This document shows, piece by piece, positions 15,690 through 23,112 of a DNA stretch of 64,000 bases. This DNA comes from Candidatus Woesearchaeota archaeon (GTDB lineage Archaea; Nanobdellota; Nanobdellia; Woesearchaeales; UBA525). The DNA is taken from positions 17,224 to 81,223 of the forward strand of contig JAPPOH010000012.1 in NCBI GenBank assembly GCA_028818155.1, read 5' to 3'. The notes under the pieces are model-generated. The model did not search any database. It was not told the origin of the DNA and saw nothing but the letters and a program-made list of their open reading frames with translations. Position 1 is the first letter of the stretch. Each line of letters begins with the position of its first letter. A program made the position numbers and the translations under genes.

Positions 15690-16706
15690 ATGAAACTTTT
15701 GAAGAAGGATCTCAAGCACGGCGTTGTCAAAGTGATGCCGGAGAGTGCGGATGATTTGTGGTACCTTTCCACGATCATTGAGCCAGGAGATAGATGTACT
15801 GGACAGTCTGAGTACAAATACAAGCTTGAATCGTCTGGGAAGACGGTCAAGAAGAAAGTCTGGGTCTCTTTAGAAGTGGAAAAGACGGAATTTTCGTCTT
15901 CATTGCGTGTCTCGGGTAAAGTTGTTGCTGGCTCTGAAGAAGTACCGCGCGGCAGCTACCACAGTCTTGACGTGACGGAAGGGTTTCAGCTCGAGATCCA
16001 GAAAGAATGGCTTGATTATCATAGGGAGAAGTTGGATGAGGCGGTGAAGAGTGCGAAGTTGAAGACATTACTCGTGTTATTTGACCGGGAAGCTGCCGTG
16101 TTTGTCATGTTGAAGCCGAGCGGGCATGATGTGCTGCTTGAGATGAAAGGGAGTGTCCCAAAGAAAGGGATGGATGAAGGGAAGACAAAATCCTTTTACA
16201 AAGAGATTGTTGCGCAACTAGAGGAGTATTGTACCAGGTACAAAGTGCAACGCGCTGTTGCCGCGAGTCCAAGTTTCTGGAATGAGTACTTGAAGAAAGA
16301 GTTACCTTCTGAGTTGCAAAAAAAGGTGATTTTTGCCGCTGTGAGCGCTGCTGAAGTGAGCGCGATTCCTGAATTACTCAAGCGGCCTGAGTTGCAGCAG
16401 GCGCTTGCCGGCGAGCGGGCAGCACGGGAGGAGGCGATCGTTGCGGAGATCATGGACGCGCTCGGTAAAGAAAAATTATCGTACGGGTTTGCTGATGTTA
16501 CGGCAGCTGTGGGTGAAGGGAATGTGAAATCGTTGACGGTAACTGAAAATGAAATAACTAAAAGACGAGAGGAAGGAACATTCGCTGAGCTGGACGCGCT
16601 GATGAAGCAAGCGTCATCTATGAAAGCGGTTGTCCAGTTGTTGTCAACTGATGCAATGCAGCAAATCGATGGCCTTGGCGGTGTTGTCGCGGTGCACAGA
16701 TGGTAG
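15690..16706 (+). CDS. pelA: Pelota (archaeal Dom34), ribosome rescue factor
   Basis: 338 aa, usual family length. Pelota binds stalled ribosomes in the A site and with aABCE1 splits them. The N-terminal Sm-like domain (MKLLKKDLKHGVVKVMPESA, DLWYLSTIIEPGD), the central domain (LLVLFDREAAVFVML; VPKKGMDEGKTKSFYKEI) and the C-terminal domain (SYGFADVTAAVGEGNVKSLT) are all recognisable. The central domain lacks the GGQ loop of release factors, as expected for Pelota. The start is fixed by the bidirectional TATA at 15656-15670. It overlaps the next gene by 7 nt. Confidence 0.95.
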   Translation: MKLLKKDLKHGVVKVMPESADDLWYLSTIIEPGDRCTGQSEYKYKLESSGKTVKKKVWVSLEVEKTEFSSSLRVSGKVVAGSEEVPRGSYHSLDVTEGFQLEIQKEWLDYHREKLDEAVKSAKLKTLLVLFDREAAVFVMLKPSGHDVLLEMKGSVPKKGMDEGKTKSFYKEIVAQLEEYCTRYKVQRAVAASPSFWNEYLKKELPSELQKKVIFAAVSAAEVSAIPELLKRPELQQALAGERAAREEAIVAEIMDALGKEKLSYGFADVTAAVGEGNVKSLTVTENEITKRREEGTFAELDALMKQASSMKAVVQLLSTDAMQQIDGLGGVVAVHRW

Positions 16707-17122
16707 TTGACGTTCCTGAAGGGTTCAAACCGGACAAGCGGCCGAAGAGTGTTGTCCGATTGCTCGGCGTGTTGTTCTTTTTGACCAGTGCGTATCTTGC
16801 GGTGATGATGCTACCGACGATTTTGTCTGATGATCTCGTACAGGTGAATGAAGGAAGGATCCAGCCACCTGTGGAGCAAGATGCGAAAGCGATCGCGTGG
16901 TTTGCAGCTGGCTTTGTCGCATGGATGCTCGCTGCGTTTGCTATGAGTATGTACGTGATGCGGCTGATGAAAATGGGCGCGTACCTTGGTGTTGTTTTGG
17001 TAGGGGTGACGATCTGGCAGTTCCCAAACATTGGGTTTCCGTTTGCTGGAAAGATATTGTTGCTTGTGGTTTGGATTCTTGGACTTGGCGGGGTGTGTTA
17101 CTATTGGAACAATCTGAGCTGA
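16700..17122 (+). CDS. Small membrane protein, four TM segments (140 aa)
   Basis: Hydrophobic helices LLGVLFFLTSAYLAVMMLP, IAWFAAGFVAWMLAAFAMS, YLGVVLVGVTIWQF and ILLLVVWILGLGGVCYYW follow a basic cytoplasmic N-terminus. No family recognised. It lies between pelA (7-nt overlap) and the rRNA methyltransferase gene, so it is translated within a ribosome-linked operon. Function not inferred. Confidence 0.8.
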   Translation: MVVDVPEGFKPDKRPKSVVRLLGVLFFLTSAYLAVMMLPTILSDDLVQVNEGRIQPPVEQDAKAIAWFAAGFVAWMLAAFAMSMYVMRLMKMGAYLGVVLVGVTIWQFPNIGFPFAGKILLLVVWILGLGGVCYYWNNLS

Positions 17123-17931
17123 ACGATCTGATTACTGCGGTGAAGGCGAAAAAAGAACTTGCTAATCTTGATGATACGTTCGTTCGCGAGAAAATCGAGA
17201 AGCTGTTTGCTGGGAACGCAAAGTTGCGGAAGAAATACGATGCAACAAAGAGTTTCAAGCAGTTTTCGAAGAGCAAAGAATGGGAATTCATTCTGAAAGC
17301 GGTCCGGAAGGAATTGCGTGTGATTTACGGCGTGTTTCAGGGAGATCGGACAGGAGTGGATGTGTCTGCTGAGAACTTGACTGCGGTGCTGGAGACGCAT
17401 ATTAGCACACGGGAAAGAATTCCGTACTTTGATATGATCTACAAAGAGTTAGTTGATAGAATCCCTGCTCCAAGAACGCTTCTTGATCTCGGCTGTGGAT
17501 TGAATCCGTTATCCTATTCCTATATGAAGAAGCATGGCTGGACGCCTTCAATTGTTGGTGTTGACATTAGTGCTGCCGACATGGATTTTTTGTCAGATGC
17601 GATGTTACAGCTTAACATTCCTGGGAAGACTATTGCTGCTGACCTCGTGAAACAAGCTGACGTACTCGATGCTGTTGACGCAGAAGTGACATTCGTGCTG
17701 AAATTGCTCGATACGCTTGAAGAAGCGGAGCGGCATGTTTCCTACAAGTTATTCGAACATATTCATTCGAAATGGATCGTTGTCTCGTTTGCAACGAAGA
17801 GCCTTGGTGGGAAGAAAAACATTTCATCTGCTGGTCGTACATGGTTTGAACGATTATTGCATCGGAAAGAATTATCGTGGGAAACGTTTTCTGTACCGAA
17901 TGAATTGTTTTATGTGATTACGAACGTCTAA
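17095..17931 (+). CDS. 16S rRNA (guanine-N7) methyltransferase, FmrO/Rmt family (278 aa)
   Basis: Family hallmarks in order: HISTRERIPYF (residues 102-112), the SAM motif I LLDLGCGLNPLS (129-140), the acidic loop VGVDISAADM (154-163), and VVSFATKSLGGKKN (229-242), which corresponds to VSFPTKSLxGRxxGM of ArmA/RmtB/FmrO. The N-terminal helical extension also fits. In bacteria these enzymes make m7G at position 1405 in the decoding site and give aminoglycoside resistance. The start is probably GTG 17095 or TTG 17104, overlapping the membrane-protein gene. Co-transcription with pelA supports a ribosomal role. Confidence 0.85.
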   Translation: MLLLEQSELNDLITAVKAKKELANLDDTFVREKIEKLFAGNAKLRKKYDATKSFKQFSKSKEWEFILKAVRKELRVIYGVFQGDRTGVDVSAENLTAVLETHISTRERIPYFDMIYKELVDRIPAPRTLLDLGCGLNPLSYSYMKKHGWTPSIVGVDISAADMDFLSDAMLQLNIPGKTIAADLVKQADVLDAVDAEVTFVLKLLDTLEEAERHVSYKLFEHIHSKWIVVSFATKSLGGKKNISSAGRTWFERLLHRKELSWETFSVPNELFYVITNV

Positions 17932-17978
17932 TGCAAAAAAGTAGTAAGTTTAAATAGAAGGACACAATACACAAAAAA

Positions 17979-18131
17979 ATGAATACATATCGTAGAAAGT
18001 TTGAGCGAGATGAACAAGGTATTTTCTTCGAGATACCACAGGAAATTATTGAACAGTGTCGTCTTAAAGGCACAGAAAATGTCACAATTTCTGTCAATGG
18101 CGAGAAACAATTCCTCGTTGAGATAGAATAA
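17979..18131 (+). CDS. Small AbrB-like protein (50 aa)
   Basis: MNTYRRKFERDEQGIFFEIP, then QEIIEQCRLKGTENVTISV and a final beta strand FLVEIE give the beta-alpha-beta pattern of a half-size AbrB/MazE-type swapped-hairpin domain. TATA GTTTAAATA (17948-17956) is 27 nt before the ATG. Its stop overlaps the next ATG by 1 nt (TAATG). It may be a DNA-binding regulator of the pair, but the fold is inferred from pattern alone. Confidence 0.6.
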   Translation: MNTYRRKFERDEQGIFFEIPQEIIEQCRLKGTENVTISVNGEKQFLVEIE

Positions 18132-18433
18132 TGGTCATCGCAACCGTCTACCATTGGAAGGTCGAAAAGGGAAAAGAACAAGCCTTCGAGCAAGCATGGT
18201 CGCAAGCAACAAAAGACATCTACAAGAAACGAGGCAGCCTCGGTTCAAGCTTGCACAAACACAAAGACGGAACATACTATGCATACGCGCGCTGGCCCTC
18301 CAAGATGAAAAGAACAACAATGCTGCTCCTCCCACCATACAAGAAACGCATGCCCATGGCAACTTTACTCGAAGAACCGATTGTGCTTGAATTAAAGGAA
18401 GATTATTTGCGGAAGAAACCAAAAAAGACATAA
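18131..18433 (+). CDS. Dimeric alpha/beta-barrel (ABM-like) protein (100 aa)
   Basis: VIATVYHWKVEKGKEQAFEQ, then GSLGSSLHKHKDGTYYAYAR, have the layout of antibiotic-biosynthesis-monooxygenase-type ferredoxin-like barrels: strand, helix with a Glu/Phe face, LGS-x-L-H turn, DGxYYAYARW strand. Members are often small heme- or quinone-handling or stress proteins, but the specific role here is unknown. It is translationally coupled to the AbrB-like gene. Confidence 0.65.
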   Translation: MVIATVYHWKVEKGKEQAFEQAWSQATKDIYKKRGSLGSSLHKHKDGTYYAYARWPSKMKRTTMLLLPPYKKRMPMATLLEEPIVLELKEDYLRKKPKKT

Positions 18434-18455
18434 GTGCCCGCACGCTACGCTCACC

Positions 18456-19088
18456 ATGATTGTTGATATCAGCGAAACAGGCATGCTCCCAGAAAATTTT
18501 GAGTTACAAGAAGGAACTGTTATACAAGGAATCTACGGGTCTGTCGAAAGAAGAGGATCGTGGCTGCGTGTGCAGCCAAATGAGGACTTAGATAATGATC
18601 CTGTGGCGTTTGATGGCGCATTTGAAGTATTGATGGGTGAGCACGAAAACTACTTTCATCAAGCTCGAAAGGAACAAGACGTGGATGCCTTTGTACAAGA
18701 CGTGGAGGGATCTTTAGCTCGTGAACACGGTGGAACGCCCCGACTCCTTGCACTAGTGGATCCACTCTTCCACCAGATCATAACACTTGGTATGATTATT
18801 GGAAATCACGACTACGCTCCTCAGAGGGAGTTGCCAACAATCGACTCTCGAATGAATTACAAACAGTGTGGTCTGCCACGTTTCCATCCAGTCTATGTAG
18901 AACCGTGGGATGGAAAATACGCATGTGGAGATTTAGAACGATTCGGATATGGAACTCATGTGTGTCCCACCCATTTAACACAGCCTCAGGACGATGACAT
19001 TGCGATCACGAGAGAAGATTTCGAGAAACTGGATTTCATGATCGCGAGATCTACTGAACCACATCTGATTGCTCCAACTCCAAGCTGA
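18456..19088 (+). CDS. Unknown protein (210 aa)
   Basis: No recognised family. Soluble and acidic, with motifs GIYGSVERRGSWLRVQPNED, DPLFHQIITLGMIIGNHDY and PTIDSRMNYKQCGLPRFHPV. A possible TATA (GACATAAG, near 18426) lies 26 nt before the ATG. It is one of several lineage-specific single genes of about 190-250 aa in the window (also 27392, 28958, 51936, 57340, 60116). Confidence 0.65.
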   Translation: MIVDISETGMLPENFELQEGTVIQGIYGSVERRGSWLRVQPNEDLDNDPVAFDGAFEVLMGEHENYFHQARKEQDVDAFVQDVEGSLAREHGGTPRLLALVDPLFHQIITLGMIIGNHDYAPQRELPTIDSRMNYKQCGLPRFHPVYVEPWDGKYACGDLERFGYGTHVCPTHLTQPQDDDIAITREDFEKLDFMIARSTEPHLIAPTPS

Positions 19089-19092
19089 TCTA

Positions 19093-19356
19093 TTACGCCT
19101 GGATACGAGGTAGCCCTACATTCAGGCCCGTGCATATGTAGAAGTCAGGATCAAACCGATTATACTTGAGACCAATGCCACGATCTCTGAGACCCTGAAT
19201 AGCGTCAGCGGTGCCTGAGACACTCAGAGGAAAATGTGATTCTTGAGTAGCAGTGAGTGTGATTAAACAAGCAGCACTATGTGCAACCGAGTCTACATAA
19301 CCAGAGAATCTGTGCCGGACGCCCCTATACTGAATCTCACAACGTGCTTGTCTCAT
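19093..19356 (-). CDS. Small hypothetical protein (87 aa)
   Basis: The frame MRQARCEIQYRGVRHRFSGY... ICTGLNVGLPRIQA lies downstream of the TrmB gene on the same strand, 30 nt after its stop and across a T-rich stretch. It is convergent with the 210-aa gene (4-nt gap). No family recognised and only a weak TATA, but it fills the space exactly. Confidence 0.4.
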   Translation of the reverse strand: MRQARCEIQYRGVRHRFSGYVDSVAHSAACLITLTATQESHFPLSVSGTADAIQGLRDRGIGLKYNRFDPDFYICTGLNVGLPRIQA

Positions 19357-19386
19357 ATGCCTAGAAAAAGAAGGAAAAGAAAAAAA

Positions 19387-20196
19387 TTATTTGGCTTTGA
19401 CTTTCTTCATGTCTTTCCAAGCCAACTCGAACAATTGGTCAAGTGCGCTTGCGAAGAATGGCGTGTTGATCCAGATGCCCACGTCATACGTTGGGTGTAC
19501 ATCCTGATCATCCATAACCATGAAGACCACTTCCTTCCCGTCAACGACAAGGAATCGTGCGTTAATCTTCGTGTCACGAACTTCAGCGATGCCATCAAGC
19601 TCTTTCGCAGCTGCCTGGACCTCTTTCGTCATCGGTGCAGCAACGCGAATCTTGACGCCGCGCTTGTTCACTTCCTTGAAGACCTGCTTCAAGCCCTCGA
19701 TCTTTCTCAGAAGGCCGGAGCTTGTTGTAACCAATGTTACAGACTCTTCTGCGCCTCGGATCGTGAGCTCAAGGTGGTTGTACAGGTTGTGCCTGCCTCT
19801 GAGCGATCCTGAAAGATCTGCTGGCTCCACAATCTCAACGCCCTGCTTGTGCAGGTTCTTGAGCTCGGAAACAACATCCGTCTTCTTGAGGTCATCCAGA
19901 CGTGTGACTGCAGCTTCTGCATCTTGGCGCATGTTCTTCTTCACGCGCTCCACAACTTCTGCTGGGTCCACAGCGATGTACTTGATTGGCTTCCCAATCT
20001 TCATCACGATGAAGCCTTTCTTTTCAAGGCTCTCGAGAACGTCATACGATCGTGATCGTGGGACATTCGCGATGTCGGAGAGTTCTCCTGCTGTAGACAC
20101 GCCTCTGCTGAGCAGTGCGGTCCAGATTTTGACCTCATAGAGGTTCAATCCAAAGTATCGGCGTAATTTCGACAAAAAGTCGTCTCGTGCTATCAT
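19387..20196 (-). CDS. TrmB-family transcriptional regulator (269 aa)
   Basis: N-terminal winged HTH FGLNLYEVKIWTALLSRGVS... ANVPRSRSYDVLESLEKKGF, then a coiled linker and a C-terminal phospholipase-D-like sensor domain (ESVTLVTTSSGLLRKIEGLK ... INARFLVVDGKEVVFMVMDD). TrmB proteins sense sugars or other small molecules. ATG 20196 is chosen because GGGGGT (20206-20211) sits 9 nt upstream as an SD. A GTG at 20232 would add 12 residues and lies only 8 nt after the predicted transcript start (TATA 20263-20272). The promoter contains AACTACTTT, as in the 6523 operator. Confidence 0.88.
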   Translation of the reverse strand: MIARDDFLSKLRRYFGLNLYEVKIWTALLSRGVSTAGELSDIANVPRSRSYDVLESLEKKGFIVMKIGKPIKYIAVDPAEVVERVKKNMRQDAEAAVTRLDDLKKTDVVSELKNLHKQGVEIVEPADLSGSLRGRHNLYNHLELTIRGAEESVTLVTTSSGLLRKIEGLKQVFKEVNKRGVKIRVAAPMTKEVQAAAKELDGIAEVRDTKINARFLVVDGKEVVFMVMDDQDVHPTYDVGIWINTPFFASALDQLFELAWKDMKKVKAK

Positions 20197-20205
20197 ATAT
20201 ACTCT

Positions 20206-20272
20206 ACCCCCTCTGAAAGGGTCTTTACTCACCCCTTTCTAGGAAGTAAGGAAAAATAACTACTTTAAATAG
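20206..20272 (-). promoter_or_regulatory. Promoter and leader of the TrmB-family gene
   Basis: TATA CTATTTAAAG (20263-20272) predicts transcription from about 20240. The following leader of about 44 nt carries AGAGGGGGT before ATG 20196. This is one of the few genes here with a leader and a clear SD. Confidence 0.55.
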
Positions 20273-20418
20273 GTTACTACAGTTTGTCCACATCTGGAGG
20301 TGAAAGAAGGAAATTGTGTGGAGAGTTCCATCTGTATTGGCTAACTTTTAGAGAAAACTTCTTCTTTCCATAATATATAGACGATAAATTTATAAATTTG
20401 TATTGACTAACTAGTTGT

Positions 20419-21327
20419 ATGGTAAGTATTGTGACGCGAAAAGTGAAAGGAAACGACTACCTGTACTTAGTCGAGACATTCAGAGAAGCAGGGAAAGTGA
20501 AGCAGCGAACGCTCAAGTACATCGGCAAGAAGCGACCTGTCCCAAAAGAAGAACTCGTTTGCATGCAACGCTCGCATGCAAAAGAGGATTGGATTCTTAC
20601 GAAGATGCAAGATCATCTTTCGTATCAAGATCATGCTGCAATGAAGAACGCGTCGAAACAGCAGGAAATGCACCTGCAACGCTTAGACAAAACAACACGA
20701 GAAAAGGAAAGAGAACGGTTTCTCAGTGCGTTTATCACAAGCAGCAATGCTATTGAAGGTTCCACAATGACAAAAAAAGAGACTTACGAGTATCTCTTTC
20801 AAGACGTGACGCCTGCAGGTCATTCGAAGAAGGAGCTCTACATGGCAGAGAATTTACTTGCTGCCTGGAAATATCTTGAGAAACACTGTAAGAAGTTCCC
20901 AAAAGAACATGACCTTCTTGCGTTGCATACGTGTGTAAACAATCGTATTGAGCGTGCAACACTTGGGAAGTACAAAAAAGTACAGAACTACGTCGGTGAT
21001 GTATACACCACTTCATATCTCTATGTTCCGGAACGAATGAAAGAATTGTTCTTATGGATTAAAAAAGCATTCAAGAAGATTGATGACTTTGAAGTTGCAT
21101 TCCAATCACATGCACAGTTTGAACTCATACATCCGTTTGTGGATGGAAATGGGCGTGTGGGACGACTACTCTTAAATTGGTTGCTCATGTATAAAGAACT
21201 CTCACCCCTCATCATCACAAAGCGAGGGAAATATTTAGAAGCATTGCAGAATGCACAACGGGGAAAACTTGTAGCTATTTGTCAGTTTTGTTACCGAAGT
21301 TATGCAGAACAATACAGATTTGCATAA
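20419..21327 (+). CDS. Fic-domain AMPylase-like protein (302 aa)
   Basis: The catalytic motif HPFVDGNGRVGRLL (residues about 236-249) is the complete Fic signature HxFx(D/E)GNGRxxR, so nucleotidyl transfer to a protein hydroxyl is expected. SNAIEGSTMT (about 110-119) matches the (S/T)xxxE(G/N) inhibitory helix on the N-terminal side, as in class II Fic proteins, which restrain themselves. The first 40 residues (VTRKVKGNDYLYLVETF...RTLKYIGKK) form a beta-rich segment of unknown role. The start is leaderless from TATA TTTATAAA (20389-20396). No antitoxin gene is adjacent. Confidence 0.92.
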   Translation: MVSIVTRKVKGNDYLYLVETFREAGKVKQRTLKYIGKKRPVPKEELVCMQRSHAKEDWILTKMQDHLSYQDHAAMKNASKQQEMHLQRLDKTTREKERERFLSAFITSSNAIEGSTMTKKETYEYLFQDVTPAGHSKKELYMAENLLAAWKYLEKHCKKFPKEHDLLALHTCVNNRIERATLGKYKKVQNYVGDVYTTSYLYVPERMKELFLWIKKAFKKIDDFEVAFQSHAQFELIHPFVDGNGRVGRLLLNWLLMYKELSPLIITKRGKYLEALQNAQRGKLVAICQFCYRSYAEQYRFA

Positions 21328-21336
21328 TGCTATGCT

Positions 21337-21365
21337 CCAGGGACAGCGAGACCGAAGATCCCTGG
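21337..21365. other. Stem-loop in the fic-pheS intergenic region
   Basis: CCAGGGA (21337-21343) and TCCCTGG (21359-21365) form a 7-bp stem with a 15-nt loop, about 10 bp after the fic stop. It could act in 3'-end formation. The rest of the 181-bp gap shows only the pheS promoter (ACTTAAAAAG, 21479-21488) and no ORF or tRNA. Confidence 0.35.
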
Positions 21366-21508
21366 TCGGTATCCTAGAAGTTGTTGCATTCATTGTGCGA
21401 ACCGCCACACATTCATGAACATTTCTACTTTAGTGTAAGTACATGTTAGGAACACAGAACCTTCTCGACGAGGCAAACACTTAAAAAGCGTCTCAGAACA
21501 CACCTTCC

Positions 21509-23056
21509 ATGGGGGTTGCTGAGGGTATTCTGGCACAATTACATCCGTTAGAAGTCAAACTGCTGCCACACTTGGCGAATGGCACACTCTCTGCCCTTGC
21601 ACAGAAGGCAGGCATGCAAGAAGTTGAAGCAATGAGAGCCTGTCAGTGGCTCGCGAACAAAAAGGCACTTTCCTTAGAGCCATTAGTGACGCATGAGCTT
21701 TCGCTCGATGTGAATGGGAAGAACGCACTCAAAAATGGACTTCCTGAACTTAGATTTTTAGATGCGATAAAAAAGGGTGCGAAAACAACGAAAGCCATTG
21801 GAAAAACGTTAAGCAAAGATGAACTCGGCGTCAGCATGGGGATTTGCAAGAAAAATAAATGGATCTCACTCGGCAAGACTATTTCCTTAACTGCTACAGG
21901 AAAGAACATCAAAGAACTTCCAGAAGGCAAGCTTCTCAAAAAGATCAGCAAAGGAATACTTGAACAATCCCTATCGAAAGATGAGCAAGTGTTAGTAAAA
22001 AAATTACGATCCAGAAAACAATATTTGATTGTCAAAGAAAAGAGAGATAGAACTGTGAAGCTCACTGCGCTAGGAAAAGAACTCAAAAAAACAGATATCA
22101 AGAAACTCACATTCGATGACTCGTTAACAGCAGAAGACTTGAAAACGGGCGCGTGGAAGAAAAAGAAGTACAGAGCGTACGACGTCACGATTAACGTCCC
22201 GCGCATTCCTGCTGGAAAAATCCATTTCGTGCAAGAAGCGATCAACTACATCCGAAAGATCTGGGTGGAAATGGGCTTCTCTGAGATGACAGGGGACTGC
22301 GTGCAAACAGGGTTCTGGGATCTTGACTCATTATTCGTACCGCAAGATCATCCTGCACGAGAAATGCAAGATACGTTCTATCTTGAAACAGCTGAACCAA
22401 TTGATCGTTTAGCATACGAGAAAGTGAGCGCAGCACACGAACATGGCGGCACGACAGGAAGTAAGGGTTGGCGGTACGAGTTTAGCAAGAAGATCTCTGA
22501 GAAACAATTGCTGCGAACGCATAACACTGTTCTTTCGGCACAGACGTTGTGGAAGATTAGGAATGGTGAAGCGAAAATGCCTGGAAAGTACTTTGCAGTG
22601 GGTCCAGTGTTTCGAAATGAGAAACTTGATTGGAAGCATCTGTTCGAGTTTAATCAGGTTGAGGGTATCGTTGTGGATAAAGATGTGACATTTGCGCAAT
22701 TGCTCGGCTATTTGCGGACGTTCTTCGGAAAGATGGGATTCCCTGATATTCGAACGAGACCGAGCTATTTCCCTTATGTGAGCTGTGGCTGTGAGGTGGA
22801 TGTATGGAATCCGAGAAAAAAACAATGGGTTGAGCTAGGCGGCTCAGGGATTTTCCGGCCTGAAGTCACAAAACCCTTGATTGGGGAGGAGGTCCCTGTA
22901 TTAGCCTGGGGACTTGGCATGGAACGCATCATTGTCGAGTATTTCGGATTCACCGATTTACGTGATTTATACAAGAATGACATCAAGCAGCTGCGTGAGA
23001 TGAAACGGTTTATGAAGATGCCAGTGGACACGAGTTTCTCGACGAGAAAACGCTGA
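21509..23056 (+). CDS. pheS: Phenylalanyl-tRNA synthetase alpha subunit
   Basis: 515 aa, the long archaeal/eukaryotic type. N-terminal winged-helix domains (LHPLEVKLLPHLANGTLSAL) are followed by a class II aminoacylation core: HPAREMQDTFYL, motif 2 GPVFRNEKLDWKHLFEFNQV, YVSCGCEVDVW, and motif 3 VLAWGLGMERIIVEYFG. It forms an (alpha-beta)2 enzyme with PheT and attaches Phe to tRNA-Phe. The start is leaderless, 26 nt after TATA. Normally pheT follows directly; here a homing endonuclease gene with its own promoter intervenes. Confidence 0.97.
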   Translation: MGVAEGILAQLHPLEVKLLPHLANGTLSALAQKAGMQEVEAMRACQWLANKKALSLEPLVTHELSLDVNGKNALKNGLPELRFLDAIKKGAKTTKAIGKTLSKDELGVSMGICKKNKWISLGKTISLTATGKNIKELPEGKLLKKISKGILEQSLSKDEQVLVKKLRSRKQYLIVKEKRDRTVKLTALGKELKKTDIKKLTFDDSLTAEDLKTGAWKKKKYRAYDVTINVPRIPAGKIHFVQEAINYIRKIWVEMGFSEMTGDCVQTGFWDLDSLFVPQDHPAREMQDTFYLETAEPIDRLAYEKVSAAHEHGGTTGSKGWRYEFSKKISEKQLLRTHNTVLSAQTLWKIRNGEAKMPGKYFAVGPVFRNEKLDWKHLFEFNQVEGIVVDKDVTFAQLLGYLRTFFGKMGFPDIRTRPSYFPYVSCGCEVDVWNPRKKQWVELGGSGIFRPEVTKPLIGEEVPVLAWGLGMERIIVEYFGFTDLRDLYKNDIKQLREMKRFMKMPVDTSFSTRKR

Positions 23057-23060
23057 AATT

Positions 23061-23092
23061 CCACTGGTCATGTGCACGTGAAACTTATAAAG
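23061..23092 (+). promoter_or_regulatory. Promoter of the LAGLIDADG gene with shared CCACTGGTCA element
   Basis: CCACTGGTCATGTGC starts 5 nt after the pheS stop codon. TATA ACTTATAAAG (23083-23092) follows, centred 25 nt before ATG 23113. The same element at the same spacing precedes the TATA boxes of hef (63136-63157) and the PIN gene (63913-63934). Confidence 0.6.
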
Positions 23093-23112
23093 AAAGCTAT
23101 GTTCTGTCTTCT

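Noticed and set aside
16783..16793. A further TGACCAGTG copy of the shared promoter element
   Set aside because: It is inside the coding region of the 140-aa membrane protein, matches only nine bases and is not near a TATA box.
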